DNA of 64,000 nucleotides from Blautia sp. (GTDB taxonomy: Bacteria; Bacillota; Clostridia; Lachnospirales; Lachnospiraceae). The notes under the pieces are model-generated. The model made no database searches. It was not told the DNA's origin and worked only from the letters and a program-made list of their open reading frames with translations. The translations under genes and the position numbers were made by a program. Position 1 is the first letter of the stretch. Each line of letters begins with the position of its first letter. This document shows positions 28,029-37,176 of this stretch, piece after piece. The stretch covers positions 23,911-87,910 of the forward strand of contig JALEJS010000033.1 in assembly GCA_022769545.1 (NCBI GenBank), in the 5' to 3' direction.

Positions 28029-28262
28029 CTACTCATCAAACTCCAGAACAGCAATATTGAACCGGTCTGTCTTTTTCACCTCCAGCACTTTGCCCTGGGT
28101 GGATTTCAAACGTTCTCCGGGCGGAAACGGCTTACTCATTCCGATCGCATCATCGATCATATAGCTGTACATGCTGGCTGTCTGATATTCCTTAATACCG
28201 ATCATCTGCCCGATGGTGAGCATGTTTCCATTGTTTTCTATGGAAAATTCCATTGTCCTCAT
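28029..28262 (-). CDS. Conserved small protein, unknown function
   Basis: A 77-residue soluble protein, start supported by GAGGAGG before ATG. The chain NMLTIGQMIGIKEYQTASMYSYMIDDAIG and a mixed-charge C-terminal part (RLKSTQGKVLEVKKTDRFNIAVLEFDE) suggest a small beta-rich fold, perhaps a binding module. No known motif seen. It lies 39 bases after the TraX-like gene and may be co-transcribed with it. Confidence 0.6.
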   Translation of the reverse strand: MRTMEFSIENNGNMLTIGQMIGIKEYQTASMYSYMIDDAIGMSKPFPPGERLKSTQGKVLEVKKTDRFNIAVLEFDE

Positions 28263-28301
28263 AACATTTCCTCCTCTTTTCCGACATGAAAATGTCTCCG
28301 G

Positions 28302-29057
28302 TCACATCAGCCCCATTCTGTTGCAAATCAGGGTCAGAATGATAATATGTACCGGATAAAATGCGTAAAAGAAATACTTTCCCCATTTCCCCCGGATAAA
28401 CCCACGTTTTCCATTATACATGTTGATTGACAGAAATGCAAAACATGCCTTCCATTCATAATGCAGCCATGCACTTCCCACCAGTGCCTGTACCGCCATC
28501 TGCTCCCGCAGAGCAAAAAGAAGCAGAATAAAAATGAATCCCTTCCAGCCATAGTCTGCTTTCAGTACAGTAGAAAACCAGAACAGAGACAGAAGAAGCA
28601 GAATCTGGACCGACTGCCGTTCCCGAAAATACTCTATGACACAAATACCCACATATCCCAGAAATAATGTAAAAAACACATTCTGTTTTTCGTAAGACCA
28701 TGTATTTGTGTGCATAAAATTCCACGGAATTTCTGAAATACAGGCAAACAGAAGCAGATTTCTGCCGTATTTCAGCCGGTCATGTGTGTGCAGGAATCCT
28801 TCTGCCAGTAAAAAACAAAATATGGGAAATGCCACTCTCCCGATATCCCGGGACAGCCGGTACATCGACAGCGTTTTTCCAAACAATTCAAACACCGGTA
28901 CATTTGCCGGAGGATATCGATACAGAATAATCGCTCCGATATGATCGATCAGCATGGTGATCATCGCAATCATTTTTAGTGCACTTCCGCTTAAGATCCT
29001 GAATTTTTCCGGAAAACACGGCGTGGCCCCCGAATATGTCAACTGCTTTTCTGTCAT
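28302..29057 (-). CDS. TraX-like integral membrane protein
   Basis: A 251-residue membrane protein with about seven hydrophobic segments. The pattern LKMIAMITMLIDHIGAIIL at the N-terminus, FPIFCFLLAEGF, SEIPWNFM and YFFYAFYPVHIIIL at the end are typical of the TraX family, named for the F-plasmid protein that acetylates pilin. In Firmicutes chromosomes such genes are common and their substrate is not known; they resemble acyltransferase 3 proteins. There is no conjugation gene nearby, so pilin modification is unlikely. Confidence 0.85.
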   Translation of the reverse strand: MTEKQLTYSGATPCFPEKFRILSGSALKMIAMITMLIDHIGAIILYRYPPANVPVFELFGKTLSMYRLSRDIGRVAFPIFCFLLAEGFLHTHDRLKYGRNLLLFACISEIPWNFMHTNTWSYEKQNVFFTLFLGYVGICVIEYFRERQSVQILLLLSLFWFSTVLKADYGWKGFIFILLLFALREQMAVQALVGSAWLHYEWKACFAFLSINMYNGKRGFIRGKWGKYFFYAFYPVHIIILTLICNRMGLM

Positions 29058-29141
29058 ATCATTCTCCTGACTTTTTTTCTGTTTCTTATTATTTATATCA
29101 CTTCCGGCAAAAGGTACAAGTTTTTTTCAGTTTGTCTGAAA

Positions 29142-31808
29142 TTACGACTTCAGCCAGTCGATCATCGCCTGTTTGTCCGTAAACAGCTTCATATTTTTAC
29201 CGGATACGCCGGTACACCGGACAGCCAGGTTATTGCCTTTGGCATCTTCAAAATTATATCTGATCATAGCATAATTATTGTGGGTCCAAATTCCGTCACT
29301 GTTTTTGTACATTGTAAATTTATTAATTTTACTTACATTCGACGGAGTGTATACCAGTTTGGAACGATAACTGAAATATCCCTCAAATCTGGCAGACGTT
29401 ATATCATCTCCCACACAGGCAATGGTAAAATACGGAATCTTCTGTCTGTACTGGCTGTCATATCTGTATTCCATGAAGCATGCACATTTTCGAATCTTTG
29501 CACCGGCATTCAGAATCAGGCGCTCTCCCATCTCGTCAATGTATTTGCTGCCATAGGAGCAGAGTGTCGGTTTGAAAATGAAATACTGTGCATATGACGG
29601 ATGCTTTCGGATAACCGTCACTTTACAGGTCGCCTTAACGCCGTTACAGGAAGCAGTAATTGTTGTCGTACCGTCATTCAGTGCTGTCACCGTTCCGTTG
29701 CTGCTTACTTTCGCAACTGATGTTCTGCTGGATGACCAGGTGACGGTTTTGCTTTTTCCTTTTACCGTAGCAATTAATTTTTCAGATGTATTGATATACA
29801 ATGTAAGCTTCGTTTTATTCAACGTAATTGTAGGTTTCAGTACTTTAACGGTACAGGTCGCTTTTACCCCGTTTGCTTTTGCAGTAATGGTAACGGTACC
29901 TACTTTCTTTCCGGTCACCTTTCCGCTGCTGCTGACCGTGGCAACCGCCTTATCCGAAGAGCTCCAGGTCACGGTTTTGCTCTTTCCTTTCACCGTAGCG
30001 GTCAGAGTGGTGGAACAATCCTTATAAATACTCGTAGACTTTTTATTTAGTGTGATGGTAGGGTTCAGAACTTTCACCGTACAGGTTGCTTTTACTCCGT
30101 TAGCAGATGCAGTGATCGTCACCGTTCCCGCTTTTTTTCCAGTCACTTTGCCACTGGTTGTCACCGTTGCAATGGATTTATCCGAAGAACTCCAGGTCAC
30201 AGTCTGACTCTTGCCGGATACCTTTGCAGTCAGTGTATATGTACAGTCTTTATATATACTGACAGAGCTCTTGTTCAGAGTGATATTGGCAACCGTCACC
30301 TTACATTTCATTGTTTTTCCGCCATATGTAACGGTGATCGTGGCAGTTCCCGTTTTTTTCCCGGTCACCTTTCCGGAAGAAGTTACTGTTGCGACAGACG
30401 TATCTGAGGATTTCCAGACAGCCTTCACCGCTGCACCGTTTTCTGTCACGTTCAGTTGATAAGTACTGCCCACCTTGACCGTAATGCTTGTCTTGTTTAA
30501 CGTGATATTCGTAATCTTATCCGCAATGTCATCCAAGGCATCGCCAATATCCCCCGGATCTGTAATGACGTAATACTTGTCCTTCGATGCAAGATCCTTC
30601 ATCAGGCGTTTTCCGAAAACTAGATCATTGCTTTCTGAATTGTGGAAAAAGCCCAGAGCATAAATAAAATAATTTTTGTTTTTCAGTTCTACGTCTGTAT
30701 TATAGGCAGCATTTGCAAAGGCATATTTGCTACTGTGATCCGAAGAAGTGTAACGTCCGGATGTAACAGAACTGCCGGTGTTTGGAAGACCATCCGAACA
30801 CAGGATGACATTTTTAATGACTTTGGCACCGCTCGGCTGTGCATCAAGAATATTTCCTGCAAGCTGGAATGCCTCGTTCATATTGGTATTCCCACCGGCA
30901 GAAACATTATCGATACTCGCATTCAAAGCAGAAAGGTTATTTGTCATGGAGCAAACGATGCCTGCACTGTCAGAATATGCAACCACTGCAAGATAATTAT
31001 TTCCATCTGAACTGAGAACCTTCTTGCAGAACTGCTTTGCAGCTTCCTTTTCCCGTTCCAGCGGTGTTCCCTTCATGCTGTTTGATGCATCCAGAATCAG
31101 TACATTATACCGAGTCGTCGTGGCAGTTGTCTGACTGACTACAGACACAATACATTCAATACTGGTACCATTGTAAATTGCAGTAATGACAGCAGAGCCC
31201 TTCGCCACACCGGTGACAACGCCGCTGTTGGAAACCGTTGCTACCGAAGGATCCGAAGTAGCCCATGCCTGTGCACTGACAATCGTTCCGTTGTCCATCA
31301 CATACAGAGGATAGGTATCCCCGACGGCAATGGTAACACTGTTATTGCTCAGGACCAGATCTCCGGCATTCAATTGATCGGATACTTCAGACAGAATAAA
31401 TCCATCTTCTTCCATGACCGCTTCTTCGCCCATCTCCGGTTCTTCCGCAAATTCAGAATCGGACAGTTCCCCCTGTGGGTCCTCTTCCACTGTTTCTTCG
31501 CTCCAGATTTCCCCTTCCGGAACAATGGTCTCTTCCTCAAAAACGATTTCTTCCTGGAATTCTCCGGATTCATCCACAAAATCAGACTCTGTATCATACT
31601 CTGTGTATGAATTTTCTTCTTCCGGCTGCTCCTGCGATTCTTCCTCAGGAACCGGTTCTGCAGTCCTGGCATCTTCCACACTGTCCAGAGACAGTTCCTG
31701 AACATTCTGGTCTGAAATGTCTTCCGCAAAAACACTGGCTGCCTGAGTCAGTCCGTTCAACGGGAAGGCAAGCAATACTGCAAGTAATAAAGCTGTAATT
31801 TTTTTCAT
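29142..31808 (-). CDS. Large secreted VWA-domain protein with five Big_2 repeats
   Basis: An 888-residue exported protein. A signal peptide (ITALLLAVLLAFPLNG) is followed by a very acidic region (about 30-140, rich in Glu, Asp and Pro), one bacterial Ig-like Big_2 domain, a von Willebrand A domain with a full metal site (DASNSMKG, then GNTNMNEAF and CSDGLPN), four more Big_2 domains and a C-terminal region (FIFKPTLCSYG onwards) of unknown fold. It has no LPXTG motif or membrane anchor that I can see. It probably binds a surface ligand. The start at 31808 has GGAGG eleven bases upstream. The last four Big_2 copies are close repeats at DNA level. Confidence 0.85.
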   Translation of the reverse strand: MKKITALLLAVLLAFPLNGLTQAASVFAEDISDQNVQELSLDSVEDARTAEPVPEEESQEQPEEENSYTEYDTESDFVDESGEFQEEIVFEEETIVPEGEIWSEETVEEDPQGELSDSEFAEEPEMGEEAVMEEDGFILSEVSDQLNAGDLVLSNNSVTIAVGDTYPLYVMDNGTIVSAQAWATSDPSVATVSNSGVVTGVAKGSAVITAIYNGTSIECIVSVVSQTTATTTRYNVLILDASNSMKGTPLEREKEAAKQFCKKVLSSDGNNYLAVVAYSDSAGIVCSMTNNLSALNASIDNVSAGGNTNMNEAFQLAGNILDAQPSGAKVIKNVILCSDGLPNTGSSVTSGRYTSSDHSSKYAFANAAYNTDVELKNKNYFIYALGFFHNSESNDLVFGKRLMKDLASKDKYYVITDPGDIGDALDDIADKITNITLNKTSITVKVGSTYQLNVTENGAAVKAVWKSSDTSVATVTSSGKVTGKKTGTATITVTYGGKTMKCKVTVANITLNKSSVSIYKDCTYTLTAKVSGKSQTVTWSSSDKSIATVTTSGKVTGKKAGTVTITASANGVKATCTVKVLNPTITLNKKSTSIYKDCSTTLTATVKGKSKTVTWSSSDKAVATVSSSGKVTGKKVGTVTITAKANGVKATCTVKVLKPTITLNKTKLTLYINTSEKLIATVKGKSKTVTWSSSRTSVAKVSSNGTVTALNDGTTTITASCNGVKATCKVTVIRKHPSYAQYFIFKPTLCSYGSKYIDEMGERLILNAGAKIRKCACFMEYRYDSQYRQKIPYFTIACVGDDITSARFEGYFSYRSKLVYTPSNVSKINKFTMYKNSDGIWTHNNYAMIRYNFEDAKGNNLAVRCTGVSGKNMKLFTDKQAMIDWLKS
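29615..30515 (-). repeat. Tandem Big_2-coding repeats
   Basis: Four in-frame units of about 225 bases encode near-identical Big_2 domains; the strings KTVTWSSSDK and GVKATCTVKVL recur. Such repeats can gain or lose units by recombination. Confidence 0.8.
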
Positions 31809-31940
31809 GACGCAACATTCCTCCTTCATAAACAAACTGGATAATTATATATTAAATGACACAGATTAATTTCGCAAGTTAATATTGCATCAAATAAAAA
31901 TATTTGTCGCCAACCTCACATGCATTCGACTTGAAGCAGA

Positions 31941-31991
31941 AAAAGCAGCGGATGTCCCCGGAAGATTCCATCCGGGTGATCCACTGCTTTC
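31941..31991 (-). terminator. Terminator of the formate/nitrite channel gene
   Basis: Stem AGCAGTGGAT with ATCCGCTGCT, inner CCCGGA/TCCGGG, then TTTTTCTG on the minus strand, about 90 bases after the stop. Confidence 0.8.
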
Positions 31992-32083
31992 TGTTATTGT
32001 TTTATGTATCTCCCAATTACCATATTGAAATCAGACGATTTCAAACAGGCAGTTTCGAATTTCATACATCAAAAATCCTGATC

Positions 32084-32854
32084 TTATTTATGTCTTGCAG
32101 TCAGGGTATACGGAACCGCAACAAAGAGAATGCCGCCAACCATATTGCCCAGGGTTACAATCACCAGATTGTAGATCATTCCCATCAGACTGACATCAAA
32201 ACCATTCGGATTCATAAGACCGATGGAAAGGAACGTCATATTTGCAATGCTGTGCTCAAATCCACAGGTAACGAAGGTTGTCACACAACAGAAATTGATC
32301 ATGATTTTTGCAGTTTCTGTTTTCAGACGGGTTCCGCACCAGATTGCAACGCAGACACAAATATTACAGAGAATTGCTTTTGCAAACAGGTTTGCAGGAG
32401 TTCCTGCCATCTTGGAAGAAGCTGCGTTGGCAAAGAACGTTCCGATATCACCGCTTCCGGGAATACCGGTCATTGTGAAGACTGCAGCGGAAATCACAGA
32501 GCCGACAAGATTTCCCAGCCAGCAGATTACCCAGTACTTGGCAACTTTTCCCCAGCTGACCGCCTTACTCATACCGCCCACACCCAGAACAAAATTGTTT
32601 CCGGTGAAAAGCTCCGAACCAGCCATTGTCACCATACAAAGACCTACAGAAAAGACGATACCACATGCCAGTTTGGTTGAGTATGCGCCGCCGCCTGTGA
32701 ACACTCCTCCCACAACACCCATGAGAATACTTCCGAGAGCAATATACACGCCTGCCATCATTGACATCAGGAACATACCTCTCAGATTGTGATCCATGAA
32801 ATCAATTTTCTTTTTGGCTGTTGAACAGACTGCATCAATGTCACTTTCGTACAT
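32084..32854 (-). CDS. Formate/nitrite transporter family channel
   Basis: A 256-residue FNT channel that moves small anions such as formate, nitrite or hydrosulfide as a pentamer. Six membrane segments and the family motifs AGSELFTGNNF and CGFEHSIANM, which line the pore, are seen. The frame begins at 32953, but GGAGGAAATTGAT directly before the ATG at 32854 sets the start. It has no neighbouring pfl, nir or asr gene, so the anion is open. Formate export is most likely in a fermenting clostridium, by inference. Confidence 0.9.
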   Translation of the reverse strand: MYESDIDAVCSTAKKKIDFMDHNLRGMFLMSMMAGVYIALGSILMGVVGGVFTGGGAYSTKLACGIVFSVGLCMVTMAGSELFTGNNFVLGVGGMSKAVSWGKVAKYWVICWLGNLVGSVISAAVFTMTGIPGSGDIGTFFANAASSKMAGTPANLFAKAILCNICVCVAIWCGTRLKTETAKIMINFCCVTTFVTCGFEHSIANMTFLSIGLMNPNGFDVSLMGMIYNLVIVTLGNMVGGILFVAVPYTLTARHK

Positions 32855-33028
32855 ATCAATTTCCTCCTTTTTCTGAAACCATTTTTCAATGATACAGTGT
32901 TTACTGACCACAGTTCCTGCCAAAACCAACCCTAAAGTTTCTGCCGGATCCATACTGTCAGTTTAATTTAAGTCGAAGATTGAACTCCAACTGAGATAAA
33001 TTTACCACAGAATACCTGTAACATCAAC

Positions 33029-33697
33029 CTAATTTTTCGCAACAATCTCATTTGCGTTTTTATAGATGGAATCCGCCGGAACACATCCCCGAACCGGTGA
33101 AAGCGGATAGATATTTGTATTTCTTCCAATTACAGTACCCGGATTCAATACGGAACCACATCCCACTTCCACGCAGTCCCCCAGCATTGCACCAAATTTT
33201 TTCATGCCGGTCTGAACCGTCTCGTCTTTCTCCTTTACGACCACATTTTTCTTGTCCGATTTCACATTGGAGCAGATGGATCCCGCCCCCATGTGTGCCC
33301 GATATCCAAGAACAGAATCCCCCACATAATTGTAATGCGGTACCTGAACTTTGTTAAATAATACGCAGTTTTTCAGTTCCGTAGAATTTCCCACGACTGC
33401 TCCTTCCCCCACAATTGCCTTGCCCCGGATAAAGGCACAATGACGCACCTCTGCATCTTTTCCGATGATCAGAGGTCCGTTCAGGCAGGCTGTGGGAGCA
33501 ACCTTTGCACTTTTTGCAATCCAGATATCTCCTTCCCGGTATTCGTATTCCTCCGGATTCAGGGTCTGTCCCAGTCTGCAGATAAAATCTCCGATTTCCG
33601 GAAGCACTTCCCAGGGATACGTCTTTCCCAGAAACAGTTCCGCTGCAATGGTCTCCTTCAGATCCAGCAGATTTTCAATGGTAAAATCTTTTAACAT
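33029..33697 (-). CDS. Left-handed beta-helix acetyltransferase-like protein (UDP-GlcNAc pyrophosphorylase-related)
   Basis: The 222-residue protein has an N-terminal alpha-helical cap (1-55) and then hexapeptide repeats typical of a left-handed beta helix: ITLNGPLIIGK-like steps, IVGEGAVVGN, NCVLFNK and VGCGSVLNPGTVIGRN. It is similar to the C-terminal acetyltransferase part of GlmU but lacks the nucleotidyltransferase domain. Databases often label this group UDP-N-acetylglucosamine pyrophosphorylase, a name that the missing domain does not support. It starts next to the topB stop, so the two are translated together. Confidence 0.8.
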   Translation of the reverse strand: MLKDFTIENLLDLKETIAAELFLGKTYPWEVLPEIGDFICRLGQTLNPEEYEYREGDIWIAKSAKVAPTACLNGPLIIGKDAEVRHCAFIRGKAIVGEGAVVGNSTELKNCVLFNKVQVPHYNYVGDSVLGYRAHMGAGSICSNVKSDKKNVVVKEKDETVQTGMKKFGAMLGDCVEVGCGSVLNPGTVIGRNTNIYPLSPVRGCVPADSIYKNANEIVAKN

Positions 33698-35758
33698 CTA
33701 TTTTCCTCCTTTTCCGGCCGGTGCCTTTCCTGCCGCGGACCGGGCAGCCGGCTTTTTATAATACTGTGCCGCTGCGTCGAAATACTGCCGCAGTACCGGC
33801 TGGAAATTACTTGCTTCCACCTGTTCCGTGCGAACACGGACAAACCGCTCCAGCTTATCCATATACTCCTGTTCCGTAATGGTTCCCTCTGCCACATACG
33901 TCAGCCCCTTTTCCCAGCTGGCAGTCAGCTCCGGATTCAGAAGCTGTCGGATGGAACAGTTCACCACATCAAAAATCATTTCTCCCAGCAGCGTTGGTGT
34001 AATGATCTGCGTCTTTTTATTCAGAGAAAGATATTTGATATGAAACAGTTTTTTCAGAATCTCTGCCCTGGTGGCACTGGTTCCGATTCCGCTTCCTTTG
34101 ATCTGTGCTCTTAATTCTTCATCCTCGATCAGCTGCCCGGCATTCTCCATGGCAAGGATCATGGAACCGGAATTATATCGTTTGGGCGGTGATGTCTCCC
34201 CTTCTTTGATCACAAGGTCCGCAACCGGAAGGACATCCTTTTTCTTCAGCTTCTGCAGCGCATTCAGAAGTGCCTGATCACAGGAAACCTCTCCAGACTC
34301 GTCCCGGGAACCGCCTGCATCTTCCGGCTTTTTATCCGAGAAAGAATTCACTGCAATCTTCAGATACCCTTCCGAAAGGAGTACCCGGAAAGAAGAAAAG
34401 AAAGCTTCCTCCCGGATCTTTGTCACCAGACTGATCTTCTGGTATACTGCCGGCGGATAAAAGATGCATAAGAAACGACGGACAATGGTTTCATAGACTC
34501 TTTGCGAAGTCACCGGCAGCCCCGACAGCGCGCGGATTCCCTGACCGGTGGGAATAATCGCATAATGATCCGTAATCTGCTTATCATTCACATATCTTGT
34601 CTTCGCAATCCCTTTGTATGTCCCTTCTTCAAGCACCTGCGCCGCCGCATCTGCCACTGGCGGATAGCTGCGCAGTCCGGAAATATTTTTGTAGATTTCT
34701 TTTGCCACCGCTGTCGACAGAACACGTGCATCGGTTCTTGGGTATGTTACCAGTTTTTTCTCATACAGTTCCTGCACGACACGCAGGGTCTCATCCGGAC
34801 TGATCTTGAAAAGTCTGGAACAGACATTCTGAAGCTCTGCCAGGTTAAACAGAAGCGGCGGATTTTTGTTTTCTTTTTTTCGTTCCACTTTTTCCACACA
34901 GCAGGTCAGCGGTGTCTCTTCCCTGAGATATGTAATCAGCTCCTGTGCCTTTTCTTTTTTCTTGAAACCGTTTTCCTTATACAGAGCAGGAGACTGAAAA
35001 TACCGGCTGCCTTCCACTGCGCGCCATTCTCCCTCAAAGCTTTCCCCCTCCAGCATCACAGAACTGAGGACACGGTAAAAGGGTGTTTTGACAAATGCAC
35101 GGATTTCCCGTTCTCTTCGCACCACCATTCCAAGGACACAGGTCATGACACGTCCCACAGAAATTGCCTGATATTTGGTTCCAAGATAACCCGATACGCT
35201 GTTTCCATAGCGCAGGCTGAGTACCCTGGAAAAATTGATTCCCATGAGATAATCTTCCTTTGCCCGCAGATATGCAGATGCAGCCAGATTATCGTAAGCA
35301 GAAATATCCTTTGCCTCCCGAATCCCGCGAAGAATTTCCTCTTCTGTCTGAGAATCAATCCAGACACGCTTCTGCTCTTTTCCCTTTACGCCTGCCATCT
35401 GTGCAACCAGACGGTATATATACTCTCCCTCACGTCCAGAGTCGGTACACACGTAAATCGTATCAATATCCGGACGGTTCAGAAGCCCTTTTACGATCTG
35501 GAACTGTTTGCTCACAGCCGGAATCACCTCATATTTGAATTCCTCAGGCAAAAATGGCAGCGTATCCAGGCTCCATCTTTTGTATTTCATATCATATTTT
35601 TCCGGGTAGCTCATAGTAACCAGATGACCCACACACCAGGTTACCACCGCATTCTCCGATTCCAGACAGCCGTCCCGCTTCTGCCCGTTGATTTTCAGTG
35701 CTTTTGCAAATTCCTGGGCCACTGACGGCTTCTCCGCAATATATAAAGCTTTTGGCAT
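33698..35758 (-). CDS. topB: DNA topoisomerase III
   Basis: A type IA topoisomerase that relaxes and decatenates DNA. It begins with the Toprim domain (LYIAEKPSVAQEF, then DSGREGEYIYRLV) and has the catalytic tyrosine in LVTYPRTDARVL. There is no zinc ribbon at the C-terminus, which ends in a basic Ala/Lys-rich tail (KKPAARSAAGKAPAGKGG). About 686 residues. The frame opens four codons earlier; the ATG at 35758 gives the family start, though neither start has a strong RBS. Chromosomal context has no plasmid or integrative element genes, so it appears to be a resident gene. Confidence 0.92.
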   Translation of the reverse strand: MPKALYIAEKPSVAQEFAKALKINGQKRDGCLESENAVVTWCVGHLVTMSYPEKYDMKYKRWSLDTLPFLPEEFKYEVIPAVSKQFQIVKGLLNRPDIDTIYVCTDSGREGEYIYRLVAQMAGVKGKEQKRVWIDSQTEEEILRGIREAKDISAYDNLAASAYLRAKEDYLMGINFSRVLSLRYGNSVSGYLGTKYQAISVGRVMTCVLGMVVRREREIRAFVKTPFYRVLSSVMLEGESFEGEWRAVEGSRYFQSPALYKENGFKKKEKAQELITYLREETPLTCCVEKVERKKENKNPPLLFNLAELQNVCSRLFKISPDETLRVVQELYEKKLVTYPRTDARVLSTAVAKEIYKNISGLRSYPPVADAAAQVLEEGTYKGIAKTRYVNDKQITDHYAIIPTGQGIRALSGLPVTSQRVYETIVRRFLCIFYPPAVYQKISLVTKIREEAFFSSFRVLLSEGYLKIAVNSFSDKKPEDAGGSRDESGEVSCDQALLNALQKLKKKDVLPVADLVIKEGETSPPKRYNSGSMILAMENAGQLIEDEELRAQIKGSGIGTSATRAEILKKLFHIKYLSLNKKTQIITPTLLGEMIFDVVNCSIRQLLNPELTASWEKGLTYVAEGTITEQEYMDKLERFVRVRTEQVEASNFQPVLRQYFDAAAQYYKKPAARSAAGKAPAGKGGK

Positions 35759-35925
35759 TCTAACTCTCATCTTTCTGTCACTTCATCGTTACAGTAGGTA
35801 TTATATCATCTGTGACTTCTTTTCACAACCGCTTTCCTGCACGGAGTCTCCCTGGCTGTATGATTCTTAGGAAATCCAGTTTTTCATCTGCAGAGCAAAT
35901 TGGAGTAATTACTACCTAAGAAATG

Positions 35926-35964
35926 AATAAAGACCGGGAAGCTGTTTACCAGCTCCCCGGTCTC
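35926..35964 (-). terminator. asd terminator
   Basis: Stem AGACCGGGGAGCTG with its near complement, small loop, then TTTATTC on the minus strand, right after the asd stop. Confidence 0.8.
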
Positions 35965-35979
35965 TATGTATGAGTCTGT

Positions 35980-37065
35980 TTATTTTGCCTGGATATATCC
36001 CTTTGCCTTCAGTGTCTCCGCACAGAGCACAGCTCCGCCGGCAGCTCCTCTTACCGTATTGTGGGAAAGTCCTACAAATTTATAATCATAGACCGTATCC
36101 TCACGAAGACGTCCAACCGAAATACCCATTCCGTTTTCATAATTCACATCTTCGGTCACCTGCGGACGATTGTCTTCTTCCAGATACTGGATGAAGTGCT
36201 TCGGTGCACTTGGAAGCTCTGCTTCCTGCGGGAATCCGCTGAAGTCCCGCAGCGCCTGAATCAGCTGCTCCTTCGTCGGTTTCCTGCGGAACTTTACAAA
36301 TACGGCAGCCGTATGTCCGTTCAGCACCGGCACACGGATGCACTGACAGGTGATTACCGGAGAGGTGGCGGGAACGATCACGCCATCTTTAATTTCACCC
36401 CAGATTCTTAATGGTTCTTTTTCACTCTTTTCTTCTTCTCCGCCGATATACGGAATGATATTGTGCTCCATTTCCGGCCAGTCTTTAAACGTTTTTCCTG
36501 CTCCGGAAATTGCCTGATACGTTGTCGCAACTACTTCATAAGGCTCAAACTCTTTCCAGGCAGTCAGTACAGGCGCATAGCTCTGAATGGAACAGTTTGG
36601 CTTCACAGCGATAAAGCCGCGTGTCGTACCAAGACGCTTTTTCTGGAATTCGATAACGTCAAAGTGCTGCGGGTTAATTTCCGGCACAACCATCGGCACA
36701 TCCGGAGTCCATCTGTGCGCGCTGTTATTGGATACCACAGGTGTTTCGGTCTTTGCATATGCTTCCTCAATGGCTTTGATCTCATCCTTGGACATATCAA
36801 CTGCAGAAAAGACGAAGTCCACCGTAGCGGCAACCTCTTCCACTTCATTGACATTCATGACCACCAGCTTCTTCACTGCCTCCGGCATCGGTGTATCCAT
36901 TTTCCAGCGTCCGCCCACAGCTTCTTCATAGGTTTTTCCTGCGCTTCTTGCACTTGCGGCAACCGTCACAACCTCAAACCACGGATGATTCTCCAAAAGA
37001 GAAATGAATCTCTGTCCTACCATTCCGGTAGCTCCCAAAATACCTACTTTCAATTTTCCACTCAT
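35980..37065 (-). CDS. asd: Aspartate-semialdehyde dehydrogenase
   Basis: It reduces aspartyl phosphate to the semialdehyde, the branch point to lysine/diaminopimelate, threonine and methionine. The 361-residue protein begins with the NADPH fold VGILGATGMVGQRF, has the catalytic Cys in VKPNCSIQSY, the QAISGAGKTF segment and a C-terminal HNTVRGAAGG. This matches the archaeal/yeast-like ASADH branch also found in many Clostridia. The frame opens at 37110, but the ATG at 37065 with GAGGAG is the start. No lysine riboswitch is seen; a short hairpin precedes it. Confidence 0.94.
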   Translation of the reverse strand: MSGKLKVGILGATGMVGQRFISLLENHPWFEVVTVAASARSAGKTYEEAVGGRWKMDTPMPEAVKKLVVMNVNEVEEVAATVDFVFSAVDMSKDEIKAIEEAYAKTETPVVSNNSAHRWTPDVPMVVPEINPQHFDVIEFQKKRLGTTRGFIAVKPNCSIQSYAPVLTAWKEFEPYEVVATTYQAISGAGKTFKDWPEMEHNIIPYIGGEEEKSEKEPLRIWGEIKDGVIVPATSPVITCQCIRVPVLNGHTAAVFVKFRRKPTKEQLIQALRDFSGFPQEAELPSAPKHFIQYLEEDNRPQVTEDVNYENGMGISVGRLREDTVYDYKFVGLSHNTVRGAAGGAVLCAETLKAKGYIQAK

Positions 37066-37085
37066 AATCTTTCTCCTCGTTTCGC

Positions 37086-37133
37086 GTGTTCGTCTTTCTA
37101 TGGCGAACACTTGTCTTTTCGATAAATACTATA
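37086..37133 (-). promoter_or_regulatory. Possible asd promoter and 5' hairpin
   Basis: A TATAGT box at 37128-37133 with a weak AT-rich -35, then a 7-bp hairpin GTGTTCG/CGAACAC (37086-37110) just before the RBS. There is no terminator tail, so it may only stabilise the transcript. Confidence 0.4.
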
Positions 37134-37176
37134 ACATTTTAGACAAAAAATCAATACATTTTTTATGAAAATCCAC

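Noticed and set aside
29615..30515. CRISPR-like array
   Set aside because: The repeats are in-frame Big_2 domains of about 225 bases with no spacers.
33698..35758. topB as sign of an integrative element
   Set aside because: No relaxase, T4SS or integrase genes nearby; flanked by ordinary chromosomal genes.
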